Shown here: in pieces, positions 1 through 11,000 of the stretch | Numbering within the stretch: position 1 is the stretch's first letter | How the letters are laid out: each line of letters begins with the position of its first letter | Assembly (NCBI GenBank): GCA_019843655.1 | Contig: JACDQD010000102.1 | Span: 5,961,501-6,025,500 of the forward strand | Origin: Lethocerus indicus | Lineage: Eukaryota > Arthropoda > Insecta > Hemiptera > Belostomatidae | Length of the DNA: 64,000 nt | Direction: 5' to 3' | The notes under the pieces: model-generated | Told to the model about the DNA's origin: nothing | The model's input: the letters and a program-made list of their open reading frames with translations, nothing else | The model's database searches: none | Program-made: the position numbers and the translations under genes

Positions 1-239
1 AAATTTGTTTATAATAGAAGACAACCCTCAACTATATTACCAAATGTCTTTTTCCAGTACAATTCAAACAATTAATAGACATAAGGTCTATGAAAATTTA
101 CTTTTCCTCCCTGGTAATTGAGATCTGTCAGCAACAGTTATGAACAAAACATTCAGCTGGGGACCTGCCAATATTTAGAGGGAGCAAACGAATAAACATT
201 TTCTGATCTTTCATAAACAACTATTAAAAGAATGCTTAC

Positions 240-307
240 ATATTTAATGGAAACCATCTCAGGAGTACTTTTGATTGGCCATTCAAGTCTGTCCGTCTTC
301 CCATAAT
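240..307 (-). CDS. jing: jing exon, AEBP2-type C-terminal domain, part 2
   Basis: The 68-bp exon (22 codons plus two bases) has acceptor gttttttcag and donor GTAAGC. It encodes [20 protein letters not shown] and then LN. It aligns with the AEBP2 segment that follows HS and runs into the LLHWMP motif. The split codon AT- should be completed in an exon left of base 1 carrying the family's final segment (P-D-x-W type). I found no convincing continuation between 1 and 239. Confidence 0.88.
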
Positions 308-382
308 CTGAAAAAACATTAAATGTCATTAAGGGACATGTTAAATTTCTTGAATGGACTTTCCACAAGGGTTAGGGTGTGC

Positions 383-413
<31 letters not shown>

Positions 414-3400
414 ATTACTTTAACTTAATACATACATAATAAACTGAGCTTAGAGAACCAAGTATTTAACAACTAAATTTTTTTTTATTTATTAAACGTG
501 AAATGTGAAATGAAGAATTGTAATTATTGACATCTTCTGAAGCAACATTGAGCAAAGAATAGGAGTAACAAAGTACTTTACTTTATAAGTATAATGAAGC
601 CTAATAAATTTACAAGGATTATAAAATGTATCCAGAAAAGCATTATAGTTTCTGTATTATCCCTAGAGAATTTCTAGTTTCCACTTCCTTCTCACAGTCA
701 AACCTATCATATCATCATGTTCATATATTTTATAATCCTTATAAATGAGTACTGTAACTAGTGCTATATTTGCAGAAACAGTTCAGTTAATGTATAATAC
801 CATAATCTACTTATGAAAACTGGTGTGTAGCCAAATCCAGAACGGGTATACATACCAGAAGGAGAAGGCGATACCAGATTAAATAATGCTTCTAATGCCG
901 GCAGACCATGTTATCTGCTTTTATCATATTAAAAAATTAATTATAAAAAATATTTTATTTAACATATAATGTTAACAATGGAAAAATAAAAATAAATTGA
1001 AAGTACTGAAAATATATTGTAATATAGGAACGTGAAATTCCCATTAAGGCTATAATCAGTACAAAAATAAAATGAAATAAGCCAAATAAACCTCTGTCCC
1101 CCACACATTAAATTAATTGACAAGTATTTGTATCGAAGGTGGTTTTCACTTAACAACAAAAACTTTAGCTAGCACAGCACAAATAAAATTTGAAAAAGTT
1201 CATTTAAAATAACAGTTTTGGTGTTTTTAGGTAACTCGTTTCTGAGACTGAGTGCCTGCAACACAGAAATATGCCAAATCAACTGCAAAGTGAAAATAAA
1301 AAACACTTCCATTCATCAAAATTATTATTCATAGACAGGAAATATACAAACCTCAAGGACTTATGACTAATTATAAGTAAATTAAAATAACTCTCTTACA
1401 ACTTCCATCTGTTATCAGCAGCCAGTCAACAAAATGATGGTACCCTAAATCAATTTATTAAAAGAAGTAATAAGAAAATGCATTAAAGTTATGTATTCAA
1501 ATGATTAGTACATTTAATAGACGAGAGGCTACTTTTTTCAAACACATTATGTGTGCATTTGTAACTAAAAGTAAATCCTAGTCATGAAAATCATGATATG
1601 TGGGTTACATGGACAGGGTATCAAAGCCTCCTACTATTATCTGTATACTAGCATTAGTATCACATTTAGTAGGATTCAGTAAATAGAATTTATACCTGTA
1701 TTCTGCATTTATATTTTGTGTTCAGGACTGGGGCCAAAGCCTCTGAACAACATTATAAGTATTCTCTATATTTCTACCTTATACATGGTAGCCAACCTGC
1801 AATACCTGAAGTGACAACCTTATAACTATGGCTACATGGACATTAGATAAAAAAATTACAATTAATATTCCTGGTAATACAAAGTATAAAATGAACACAT
1901 ATTTTGGTTTACGTCACACAATATTCTGTATTTTTTTATTTTAAGTTTTAAATGTATACCATGCTTAATGATATCTATGTGTTATCTTGAAGTTAACAAC
2001 TTTCTCTAAAAAAACAGGAAACTAACAAAAATAACCCTTTAGCATCACCTAATTCTATATAAATGAATACAAAATGTAAAGCATAATTGCACATATTTCA
2101 TAATTTTGGTTCTGAGCAAATGTATTTGGTCCATCCTGTAAAGTATCCATACATACCCAATCTACAACCATTAACCCTAATCAATAAAATAAACTGCTAA
2201 TAATAAAAGTTTTCATATCAAGTCATACAAATACTAGCAAAATTTGTCATCAATAGTAGATTTCAAAACTGGCAGAGTGCTTATTTTGTTAAAAATAATA
2301 TTTCATAAACTGAACTTTTTTTTGTGTATGTAAATGTGTGATATATATTTATTTCTACATCACTCTTCAATATAAGAATATATGTACATATCATTAGTAA
2401 AAAGTTTTCTAATGCAGGATTGCATTGAAGTGAACACTTTTATTTCAAACCACAGAAAAGGAAGAAAATAAAGGTAAATTATAATGAAAACTGACCTTGC
2501 TATGAAGTGTAACAGTATGTCCTGGACTGTTATCCAATTGTCCCTGAGTCCTTCTCTCGGTTATTTCTATCAGGTTGTGTTGAAGTCCTTCCATTATTCC
2601 AGCATCAAAGTAGTCATACACTCTTGCTATAATAAAACATATAATAAAAAAAGATCAATTTTTTTCTTTACATACTTACAACACTGCGTATTTCAAGTAT
2701 AACTAGGACCAATTTCGACTGTTTTCATGTCCCGTTCTTTATAGAAGTTTAAAAATTACGGTATTCTGCAGTACCTTATTTGTTCACATTGGTTGTCATA
2801 TTTTAGAGGTTGTTTCCTGCTAACAATCATACACAAAAGATACATAAACATGTCCTTGTTTGATTATTACTCAAGATCAACTTTATTGATTATAATTGGT
2901 TTATGCATAATTTCAGATTAATTTAATAGGCCAAGTCGTTTGTTGAAGTGTTGATTTGTATCCTATAGTGATACTTCCAATAGTTACAGTTTCATGTTTT
3001 GTTTTCAATTAAAATAAAGATTAACTACTCCATAACCTTTTAGTGATGAATAATTACAAGCTTCAAATTTTCCTTGAAAGAAAATATTTGCTTTTTGGAG
3101 GCCAATATAAAACCTGAACCTAAATTTAGTGAAAAACAAAGTTGCAGTATATAAATACAAACCGACAATTTTCAGTGAACAACCTTACTGCATTTTTGTC
3201 AAGTAAATGCAATTGATTTTTTCATTCCAGTAAATTGCATCAAAATGTGTATTTGAAGTATTTATTGAGTACCATTATGATATTCCAACATCCAGAAGGG
3301 CATAGGTGCAATGATCAGACTTTAAAAACTTCACTTCTTACCAATAATATCACTCTACAAATAACTACAATTTAAAGTACATGTGAAAGCTTTGTTTTAG

Positions 3401-6320
3401 TGTCCAACATTAGGAAACATAAAGCTGAAGGAATAAGTCATCAAACAATTATATCAAACCCATAAGATGAATACAGAATATGTACATATTATATTATATA
3501 TTTTCACTACTTAATATATTAGCCATAATTAAATAGCCCATTTTTCCCATACTGTTAGATATGTTATATGCTTTCTGCAGGTTTAAATCTAGTAATAATT
3601 ATTTAATTATATCTTCAATAAAAAAAATAAATACAAACTAAATTATTGTTTTCCAGTAACATAATAGCAGTAAAACAGTCAAGGTTTCTGCATTTCTGTA
3701 ATATTGTTGCCAGATAACTTCTGGGGCAATTTTAAATAAATGTGATGAAATATCAAAGGAACTACAACATTATTGATGAACTATGCAAAGACTGATTCTT
3801 GTGCATTATAAGATTTTTCAATGAAACATTCCAGTCTATAGATAAAAGAACAATGTGATGAAATTATTAAAGTAAAATCTAAATGTAAATTCAGGTTTCT
3901 GGCTATCTAAGGTGGGTGCTAATCCCACGCAACAAATAGTTTTGTATGAATCAGGACTTTAAAAAATATATTTAAAAAAGGGTATTTAATTATTCTAAAG
4001 TCTCTAGCTTGTTAATATCAAGAAGAAAATAATGAATTGAATATAATTGACATGAAAAATGTCATCAATTTAGAATTATTGGACAATTAGAGAATTAACA
4101 CACAATTAGAATGTCATAAACAAACCATATTTAATATTTTTGTAACACTAACAGACCAACAGATCTAAGTATGACTCCATATTAATGAATAAACAGTAAT
4201 TAAAAACAAACTATATAGTTATTTTGCTCCCACTGAGGTTTCAAACTATAGAGACATCAGTATCTTGATGGGCCACCATATCCGAATATAAAGTTCAACA
4301 CTCTTCAATGCTGATATTCACCAACTACTATGCAGCTGCATTCACAAGACCTTCATCCAGTGTTAGTAAAAGTTTGAACACCTCATTAGGACAAAATATA
4401 CTCAAGACAATAGATTTAATTTACTTTGAGTAATACGGGCACTTCTTTGGGTCTATTAGAATTTAACAAATTCTTCTATTCATCATATTTGAAATTGAAG
4501 TACAAGTGTGTAAAACAGTTGGCTAAACAGTCTTGCAATTTAGGTAATGGCACAAACAATTTAAATTACAGAAATTTGATTTTAACTTATCATTCTTTAA
4601 AGTAGAAATTACTTTTGCTCAAAAATTGTGCATTATTGTTATGTACAGTTTTTTTATAGTTATCGAACTTCAATCAAACAAGGACGATTGCTGGTAAATA
4701 TTCTTACTTCTAATGAATTATGTACCTAATCAGTATGAGCCTATTGTGATTTTATAAGAAACCAACATTTTATCATAAAGATTTAATCATGAATTGATGA
4801 TGTCTAAATGATGATTCTAAAATGTATCGTAAATAATTAAATACATAACTGATATGTTTCATTTTGCACCTATGCCCATATCATCCTAGGCTAGTATAAC
4901 TGAAGTAATCACTGAAACTGTCTATAGCCCACTAATATATTTCACGTATGTAGGCTGTATCTGAAGCTAATCATTGAATCAGTACCCGAAAAAGGATGCC
5001 TTCTGTATCGCAGCTTCTTCCCATTCCGCCTAATTAATTTGTTTGTAGGTTCACAATTCTTTTTTGAACTCCCTTGTTGATTATTCTCAGTGAAGTGGTT
5101 ATTTACATGCCTTTGAAGGAGTGTCTGTAAATTGAAAAATACAAGTCTTATAAATAATATATACAAATCAAATAATTAATCACGTTGACTGGTTGTTGAT
5201 TTGAAATAATAAAACTATTATCAAAACTAGTTATAGATAAATAGTCATATTTTTCCATTTAATTACAATATAAATTAAAAAGCTTATTAGAAAAAAGTGC
5301 AAACTGCCTGACCTGGCTACTGAATCTGTGTCCACAACCGTCGACTATACACCTGTATGGTTTGTTTCCTCCGTGGGACAATACATGACGCTCTAACCAC
5401 GTTCTCGAACAGCTCTTCCTTTCGTAGACCTTACACTCGACCCATTGACAAACATAGTATTCCCCAAGAGTTTGACTGTTGACATGTTTTACCTGACAAG
5501 CAAATTACAGTTATCGATTACACATAGTAACTGACTGGACACTATATTTCTAAAAACCTAATTAATTTTTAATTTTGTAATACAACTCATTTTATTTACT
5601 TGTAAATGTTCTATTAAAGCGGACGTAGTGTTGAATTTGGCCTCGCACTCAGTCCACCTGCAGACAATGTCAGAGACGTAGTGACCCTTCCATCCGTTCT
5701 TGGGGGGAAACCTGATGGTCCTCTCTTGTTGCTGTTGCTGCTGTTGTTGGGGCTGGTGGAGGAGGGCCAGAGGTCCCGGCCTGAGGAAGGGCTCGGGGGT
5801 TTGTGTTTGGTCGGGGCGGGCGTCCTCCGAGGGCGGGTCGAGAGGGGCGGCACCGAGGGCGGGGACGGGGGCGGGGGCGCCGTCGCCACTGGAGACCTCG
5901 GAGTCGAGCGACGAGGAGCCGGGAGAAGCGGACGAAGAGGAGGAAGACTCGGAGGAGGAAGAGGAGGAGAGGATAGGCGTCGGCGGGAGGCAGAGGGGCG
6001 TGGCCGCCTCCCCCGGCACGCTTCCTTCCCTCGACTTCTCCTCGAACAGCAGCATCGGCTTCGATCCGGGGGATAGGAACTTGGAGATGAGTTTGTTGAC
6101 CGTCTGTTTGTCATTGTTCTTCTTCGTTTTTGTCTTGAAGTACTCGGTGATCTTGCCCTGCTTGGGTCTCTTGGAGGGTGGGTCGCCCTCGGCCCAGATC
6201 CAGGCCGGCTGGGACTGTGTCGGCGGCATCTCTTCGAGGCTGGTCGTCGACAGTGGAGAGCACGGCTCTGTTATGTCGCTGTTACTCGACCCGCAGTCCA
6301 CACAGTGGACGGCTACACCG
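240..6320 (-). CDS. jing: jing/AEBP2-family zinc-finger protein, PRC2 accessory subunit (five coding exons, 3' end off window)
   Basis: The coding sequence is the join of minus-strand exons 6320-5600, 5492-5313, 5124-4986, 2626-2496 and 307-240. All junctions have AG acceptors and GT donors and keep one open frame. AEBP2/jing proteins are nuclear DNA-binding accessory subunits of PRC2, which methylates H3K27; Drosophila jing acts in cell migration, CNS and trachea. In order the product shows a PIP-box-like QGKITEYF, a Ser/Glu-rich tract, a polyQ run, and three C2H2 fingers (C-x4-C-x12-H-x4-H, C-x4-C-x15-H-x3-H, C-x4-C-x12-H-x3-H). Finger 2 carries the family hallmark VCxWxxCKVY and the linker GGNKPYRC. 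A basic segment ([11 protein letters not shown]) and the C-terminal domain ([30 protein letters not shown]) follow; they match the AEBP2 order DFFD, GHSVVFHS, KLLLHWMP. About 50 C-terminal residues should lie left of base 1. Family assignment is firm; the start is not. Confidence 0.93.
308..2495 (-). other. jing intron between the two C-terminal-domain exons
   Basis: AT-rich intron of 2,188 bp with GTCAGT...ttttttcag borders on the minus strand. It contains a short TA repeat near 386-412. CpG is scarce across it. No other coding exon was recognised. Confidence 0.85.
2496..2626 (-). CDS. jing: jing exon, AEBP2-type C-terminal domain, part 1
   Basis: The 131-bp exon (two bases plus 43 codons) has acceptor ttttattatag and donor AAG followed by GTCAGT. 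It encodes [18 protein letters not shown], then [18 protein letters not shown]. The pattern DxFDAxxMxxLxHxL followed by GHTVxxHS is the C-terminal domain of jing/AEBP2. The flanking introns are 2.2 and 2.4 kb, AT-rich and CpG-poor. Confidence 0.93.
2627..4985 (-). other. jing intron between the basic exon and C-terminal-domain exon
   Basis: AT-rich intron of 2,359 bp with GTACTG...ttattatag borders on the minus strand. Bases 3001-3600 contain a single CpG by hand count. No gene, RNA or mobile element was recognised inside. Confidence 0.85.
4986..5124 (-). CDS. jing: jing exon with end of finger 3 and basic segment
   Basis: The 139-bp exon (46 codons plus one base) has acceptor tttcaatttacag and donor GTACTG. 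It begins [11 protein letters not shown], giving the two histidines of finger 3. The lysine/arginine-rich run [16 protein letters not shown] follows, matching the basic stretch after the fingers in AEBP2, a region known to contact PRC2 and nucleic acid. The final base joins CA of the next exon to make an alanine codon. Reading on past the donor gives unrelated residues and then a stop, which supports the splice. Confidence 0.92.
5313..5492 (-). CDS. jing: jing exon with zinc finger 2 and first half of finger 3
   Basis: The exon is exactly 180 bp (60 codons), phase 0 at both ends. Its acceptor is ttgcttgtcag and its donor is CAG followed by GTCAGG. It starts with VKH, which supplies the second zinc-ligand histidine of finger 1. 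It then carries [18 protein letters not shown] and [18 protein letters not shown], and ends in [13 protein letters not shown]. The CKVY, WLxRH and GxKPxxC spacing is characteristic of AEBP2/jing and differs from ordinary tandem C2H2 linkers. Confidence 0.95.
5600..6320 (-). CDS. jing: jing exon with PIP-like motif, Ser/acidic and polyQ tracts, start of zinc finger 1
   Basis: The acceptor AG is at 6322-6321 and the donor GTAAAT begins at 5599. The 721-bp exon opens with the last base of a split codon and then 240 codons. Upstream in frame is a TGA at 6331-6329, so the exon needs an upstream coding exon, or translation starts inside it. The internal ATG at 6229-6227 has a good context (G at -3) and still keeps the downstream motifs. 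Visible segments are [19 protein letters not shown] (codons at about 6178-6122), a serine-rich stretch with glutamates, a proline-rich stretch, eight consecutive glutamines, and the first finger CRWTEC...ALIEHLQ. The exon ends between the two zinc-binding histidines of finger 1. Its GC content is far above that of the other exons, which opens long antisense frames with no meaning. Confidence 0.92.
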
Positions 6321-9300
6321 CTGTGAATTCAACCCACCACACACGTTATATAATATGCATCGTTAACCTCACATCATTTTATATCCTCCCTTATAAATAC
6401 GAATCTATATAATAATTTATTATTTGTACTTATATATCGACTAGACAATTAACTTTTCTAATGTTATAAAAAGACATCAGATCAAACTCCGATATACGAA
6501 TACCACGTATATCGTAAAATAAAAACAAGTGCGCGAACGTTTATATAAACATTTATGTTCAAATTTAAAAACAGAAATAACGTCGAGAAGACGATACTTT
6601 GAAAACAACGTGGAATCCTAAACCTATCATAGAAAATGTTGAGATTAGACACAGTTACAGGTATAAAACCGTCTAACTCATTAACACCGCAAGTGCGATT
6701 GATAAAAATATTTTGGCGACTAGAAACGTGACAAAAGACTGCTTTTGTAATTTCAACGACCAAAGATTATGTAAACAGATAACTACTGAATACATTCCAT
6801 GTTTTTCGTCGGCGTCTTATCATAAAACTATTTCTAATCGAGGTTTTAGGAAAATTGAAGGATGTATCAATTTGCGATGCGTCGATAAACCGACAAAAGG
6901 GAATCTCCGTTTTAAATTTATTAAAATTTACTAAGATATTGGAATCAATCAACCATAAACCCACAGGAATTATAATAATTACATTTTTGTTAAGGCTAAG
7001 CGACAAAATTTAATTGATACGTGACCGAAATAAATAATACTTAGTACTGGCTTTCTTGATGAAAAACAAGATTCAGATAGCGATAGTAACGAAACTTGTA
7101 TTTCACAGATAGTTACAAGATGAATAACTTCACCTGGCCTGGAGAACAATGGCTTGGTTTAGAGGGGAACACCGCCGAAATTTTGATCACCTTAATACAA
7201 ATCCCGCAAGAACTAAAGAATTTAGTGATACCGTGCGTAGAGAAATCCGGATTTCCCCAACTAACCATTTCCAATTAAATAAAAATAACACTTAACAACC
7301 GTGGAATGTGGATCTCATTGTTCCCAGTATCAATTAAAAATAGAAACACTTAAGGTGGCGGCAGCAGTTCTTCAAATGGGCCCAGGAACACGTGGTTTAC
7401 AAGCAAAAGCTGAGACCAGAATAATAATTTTATTTACACGGCGGATATTGACCAGAGAATTGTATCACTTTAAATCCGTTTAATTCGGGGTCCAATAAAA
7501 TATTTACACGAATATAGGTAAGAAATATGTTTTAACGAATTAAAGAAAAAATCCGTTTCGCAATCAAAAAGCAAAAGATAAACGCTATTACAACCGGCAG
7601 TCGTTTTATTCGTACAAACAAGCCAGCCAAAAGCGCTTTAATATTCCATTCGTGTTACAGCAAAATTCCAGTACGTCGGGAATTTCTGAGACGATACCTT
7701 TAAACGTGTGCCGAGAATTACTACCAAACTCCTGGTCCTGGAGCGTAACTTCCGATATTGAAGGATCACGAGGGCCTTTCATAAAAATCGATTTAGGCAC
7801 ATCTCTCTCTCTCTCTGTCCCTTTACATGCGCACGACCCACCGACCGGTTCGGTTATATCATCGAACGACCGCTATTCAATTTTCGGTTCATCGACAGTC
7901 GGAAGAACAAACTGCGTTTTGAGACAGCTGGCTTTAATAAGAAAACACAAGGCTCGCAACACAAATTGTAAAAGAAGAAGGAACAAAGGTAGAAGAGACA
8001 CGTCCAGGGAGGTGGTAAATTTCCGCTTCGCTGCAGGAACAGCGAAACCGGTTAGAAGTAATTATCCATTATTCATTTCTGTGTCCGGTATTAATCAGGC
8101 AAAACACGTTGTTGGAATAAACAACAAAATATAATTGAATATCGTCGGAAGAATTTTCGAATGATCCGATAACATCAACATAACCACTGGTCTGTCTCAA
8201 CCATAGATACAATTTCTACATTGACAAAATTTAACTTTAACGGACATACGTCATGATAATTAAAAAAAAACTTTATTGCATATTCCAAAGTGTTTATAAT
8301 GAAAAAAATTGGAATAAATTTAATAATATTACTTCATTCTATTCTCAAAAATATTTTGGGATATTTAGGATTGTAGTTCTGTTTTAAAAATGTTGAATAT
8401 CCAATTTCACTGAATTTGAAACAGTTTTGAATGTATATTTGGGTGCCTCCCTCTTTGAAAACAATTACTTAAAAGTATGATTGTTATTAACTGATTTAGA
8501 CCCACTACAAGTTATATATAATGTCAATTTTATTAATTACAAAAACCAACAAAGAAAAGAATTTGCCATTATAAGCAGGTATTAATTTTATTTTATGTTA
8601 CAATACAATAGAATAGACAAGAAATATAATTTTTGATTTATATTATAAAAAAATGCCAACACTATATGAACATGTAAACATAATAGGGTAGAGGATATGG
8701 TAAAATCACCATTCACTTTTTGAAACATTAATTTAACACTAAAAGGATTACAGGCGAAAATTAAAAATATCCCGAAATATTTTTCGCATCCAGAATGTAG
8801 TAGAAGTTATTAATCTTCGAAGAATTCATGATATTATTTTGCAAGTCAAATACAAGTATCCAGTGCTCTCATACATACTTTGTACTATTGTCAATCCGAG
8901 AAATACACATTCATAAATGATTGTGGAAGATTACACAATAATAAACCAGAATAAAATATACAACTGTCCAGTGTGTTCGTACACCTGGAAGAATATTACA
9001 GCCATCCGTCTCCCCCACACTTCCTTACACATACAAAACAGGAAGGAGGCAGAGTGCAGTTACCTGAGCGGCATTAGGAACATAAATACATCGGCTGTGG
9101 GTGTCGTAAATTTCCCAAAATAAAAGGCAGGTAAGAAAGAACAGGGACGCGGAGCGAACATTTAGTCTCTGAAATCGTCGTTTGGAAGGCAACTTTGGGA
9201 ACTTGTGATATATCCCTTTGATAATAAATAATACGGGAGAAAACCTGGATGTGGCCTGCATATCAGGAAGTTCATTCCAACGGCGTTTTATACACGATTT

Positions 9301-10624
9301 CCAATTTAATATCATTTATGATCAGTCGGAAAGGAGATTGCTTGTCCAAAAATAACAAACGGGTGGACAGACGAAAAGCACGACGAATGTGAGAAAGATA
9401 AGAAATAAACAGTAACAAAAACCCTGAGTGTCGGACAGAGAAAAACTCGGGAGTTGTTTTTTTAATTCGAACATGATGACCATGCGAAGTCCACTCTTTA
9501 ACGGGTGTAGGGCAATATCAACACGAATAGCACCCTAAGATTTATCATAACCACCTTAGCTCTTAATTAGGGAAGAAAAAATGATGAAACGTGTACTCGA
9601 ATGTGGTTAAAATGCCAAAATTACTTTTCACAAGCTATTTCTTTATATTGTGAACTCAATAGCCAAACCGTGTGCAACAAAATTAATTCGATATTTTTGT
9701 TTTTGACGTTACTGAATTAGGCTGCTACGGCCTGTAATGCGCCTGTGATTCGGCCAGTGGATCGGTAATTTAATCAGTTTATATATGCACTTTACCATAT
9801 GTCCATTCATTATCTTAGGGACGATAGTATTCCGAACGGAAGTATCCGGAGTTGTACTGTTTTTAATAGAAAGGTAAATTAAATCGAAACCTAGACAACA
9901 AAGGTATCTGCATCTGGTAAAAAGTAAAAAGGAGGCAATCGGAGTAGTAAAGACAGGTAGCGAGCAGAAGGGATACTATACTACGCGACTGGCGCCCCCC
10001 CTCCCCTAGTGGTAACAACAAAATAACTTCAGCCAACGTCGAAACACCATTGGCCGATGAACCCCCAGACGCATCCAGTACCCCACAACTACAACTTTAA
10101 CTTGTAATTGTCGTAATTTGTGACGAGGAGCAGCCTGCCGATGCTCACCTCTACAGTACTATTTTTTTATATACAACGCCACGTTATTAATAAAACCTTT
10201 AATGTTCGGGCTATTTGTCCGAAACAAAAAATCGTATCCAATAATATCATTAACTGTGGTTCTCTCTCTTAGAGACAATACGTACATCCTAATGAAGGTA
10301 GTAACTATATTTTAGTCTCTAAAATACCTGGTCTCCAGAATTACAGTTTCGCGTAGCGTAGGAAAATTTGTCGAATACTTAGAGTAAAATCACCTAGTGC
10401 CACACGAGGCGACTTGCACAGACGACGTTAGGTTAGAATCCGGGGGCGAGAACTTTGGCACAAAACTGGCACACCGATCTTGTCGTCACTTTCCGGACAC
10501 AACAGCACTCCGGGATAAATAAAATAGGATTCGAAGAAAGAAGAATGGTCGAGCACAACAAAAACACGCGGGATCGGGCAACTCGCACGATGGCTAAATT
10601 AGAATAACAATAACGAATACTCAC
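6321..10624 (-). other. probable jing intron 1
   Basis: The 4.3-kb interval lies between the candidate ATG exon and the large N-terminal exon, with GTGAGT and a modest acceptor (gttgaattcacag). The intron stands only if the upstream exon is right. It holds an AT-rich, CpG-poor block at about 8.28-8.89 kb bounded by inverted repeats. An open frame of 160 codons on the plus strand at 7652-8134 resembles no family I know. Confidence 0.45.
8335..8797. repeat. diverged inverted repeat pair bounding an AT-rich insert (possible decayed MITE)
   Basis: The left arm is at 8335-8366. The right arm is at 8765-8797 in the opposite orientation. Both read CATTCT, a variable 6-7 bases, then AAAAATATTT, T or C, and GGGATATTT; about 26 of 33 positions agree with one gap. 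The enclosed DNA is very AT-rich and almost free of CpG, unlike the sequence on either side. This suggests an inserted, formerly methylated element. No clear target-site duplication was found, and the arms are partly self-complementary, so a chance AT-rich match is not excluded. Confidence 0.4.
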
Positions 10625-10665
10625 TGTCGAAGTATCACAGGCTCTGAGAACCATATAAGGTACAT
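10625..10665 (-). CDS. jing: candidate first coding exon of jing (start ATG plus donor)
   Basis: On the minus strand an ATG at 10665-10663 opens 13 codons (MYLIWFSEPVILR) plus CA. The donor ACA|GTGAGTAT, close to consensus, follows. The trailing CA joins the leading C of the exon at 6320 to form CAC, so the frame runs from this ATG into [12 protein letters not shown] and on through the zinc fingers without a stop. It also lies just downstream, in the gene's direction, of the CpG-rich promoter-like block. Against it: the ATG has a poor context (C at -3), the peptide is not one I recognise as conserved, and phase agreement alone has about a one-in-three chance. Confidence 0.4.
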
Positions 10666-10669
10666 CGGA

Positions 10670-11000
10670 TCCGGTCCGTGTCAACCCATGGTAGAGAGAG
10701 AAAACTTAAAACGAGGGGCTGGGCCCGGCCCCCGAACACCGAGGACGCTGAGCTAGGCCGACCACCATCGGAGGAGCGGTAACTGAACTTCTCACTGGGG
10801 GGGGGGGGGGGACGAGGTGCCGACTTCTCGGAAGGACGACCAACGACGATAAACGGGGAGTAGCGAGGGGTAACGACGCGAAAACAGAAACGGCGTCGAG
10901 GAGAAAGGCAGAGACGCGGTCGGGACCAAGAATGAAACGGAGGGTGCGAGAAGTGGCCCCCTACTGGCGGTTGAGGGGACGACGCTAGCGCACCCAGCGC
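10670..11000 (-). promoter_or_regulatory. CpG-rich promoter-like block, likely jing 5' region
   Basis: The block is strongly GC- and CpG-rich and holds a G15 run at 10797-10811. A perfect Inr match TCAGTT lies on the minus strand at 10786-10781 (A at 10784). The candidate ATG exon and its GTGAGT donor follow about 120-160 bp downstream. There is no TATA box and no well-placed DPE. I infer a promoter from position and composition. Confidence 0.45.
10954..10967 (-). promoter_or_regulatory. CTCF-like motif
   Basis: The minus strand reads CCAGTAGGGGGCCA, which fits 12 of 14 positions of the CTCF core CCASYAGRKGGCRS. It sits at the upstream edge of the promoter-like block. A weaker CCACTAGGGG lies near 10003-10012 on the same strand. 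Confidence 0.4.

Noticed and set aside
61..137. Possible terminal jing exon (acceptor near 130, short frame ISQLPGRKSK then stop)
   Set aside because: The acceptor is weak and the peptide lacks the expected P-D-x-W segment of the family C-terminus. The real exon is more likely off window.
5700..6326. Long plus-strand open frames (up to 208 codons) and a second minus-strand frame at 5614-6114
   Set aside because: They overlap the GC-rich jing N-terminal exon in other frames and consist of Cys/Gly/Arg/Glu low-complexity products of its polyQ and Ser codons.
7652..8134. 160-codon plus-strand open frame in jing intron 1
   Set aside because: No recognisable domain, no codon-use signal I could judge, and it lies opposite the intron. 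Chance frame is the simpler reading.
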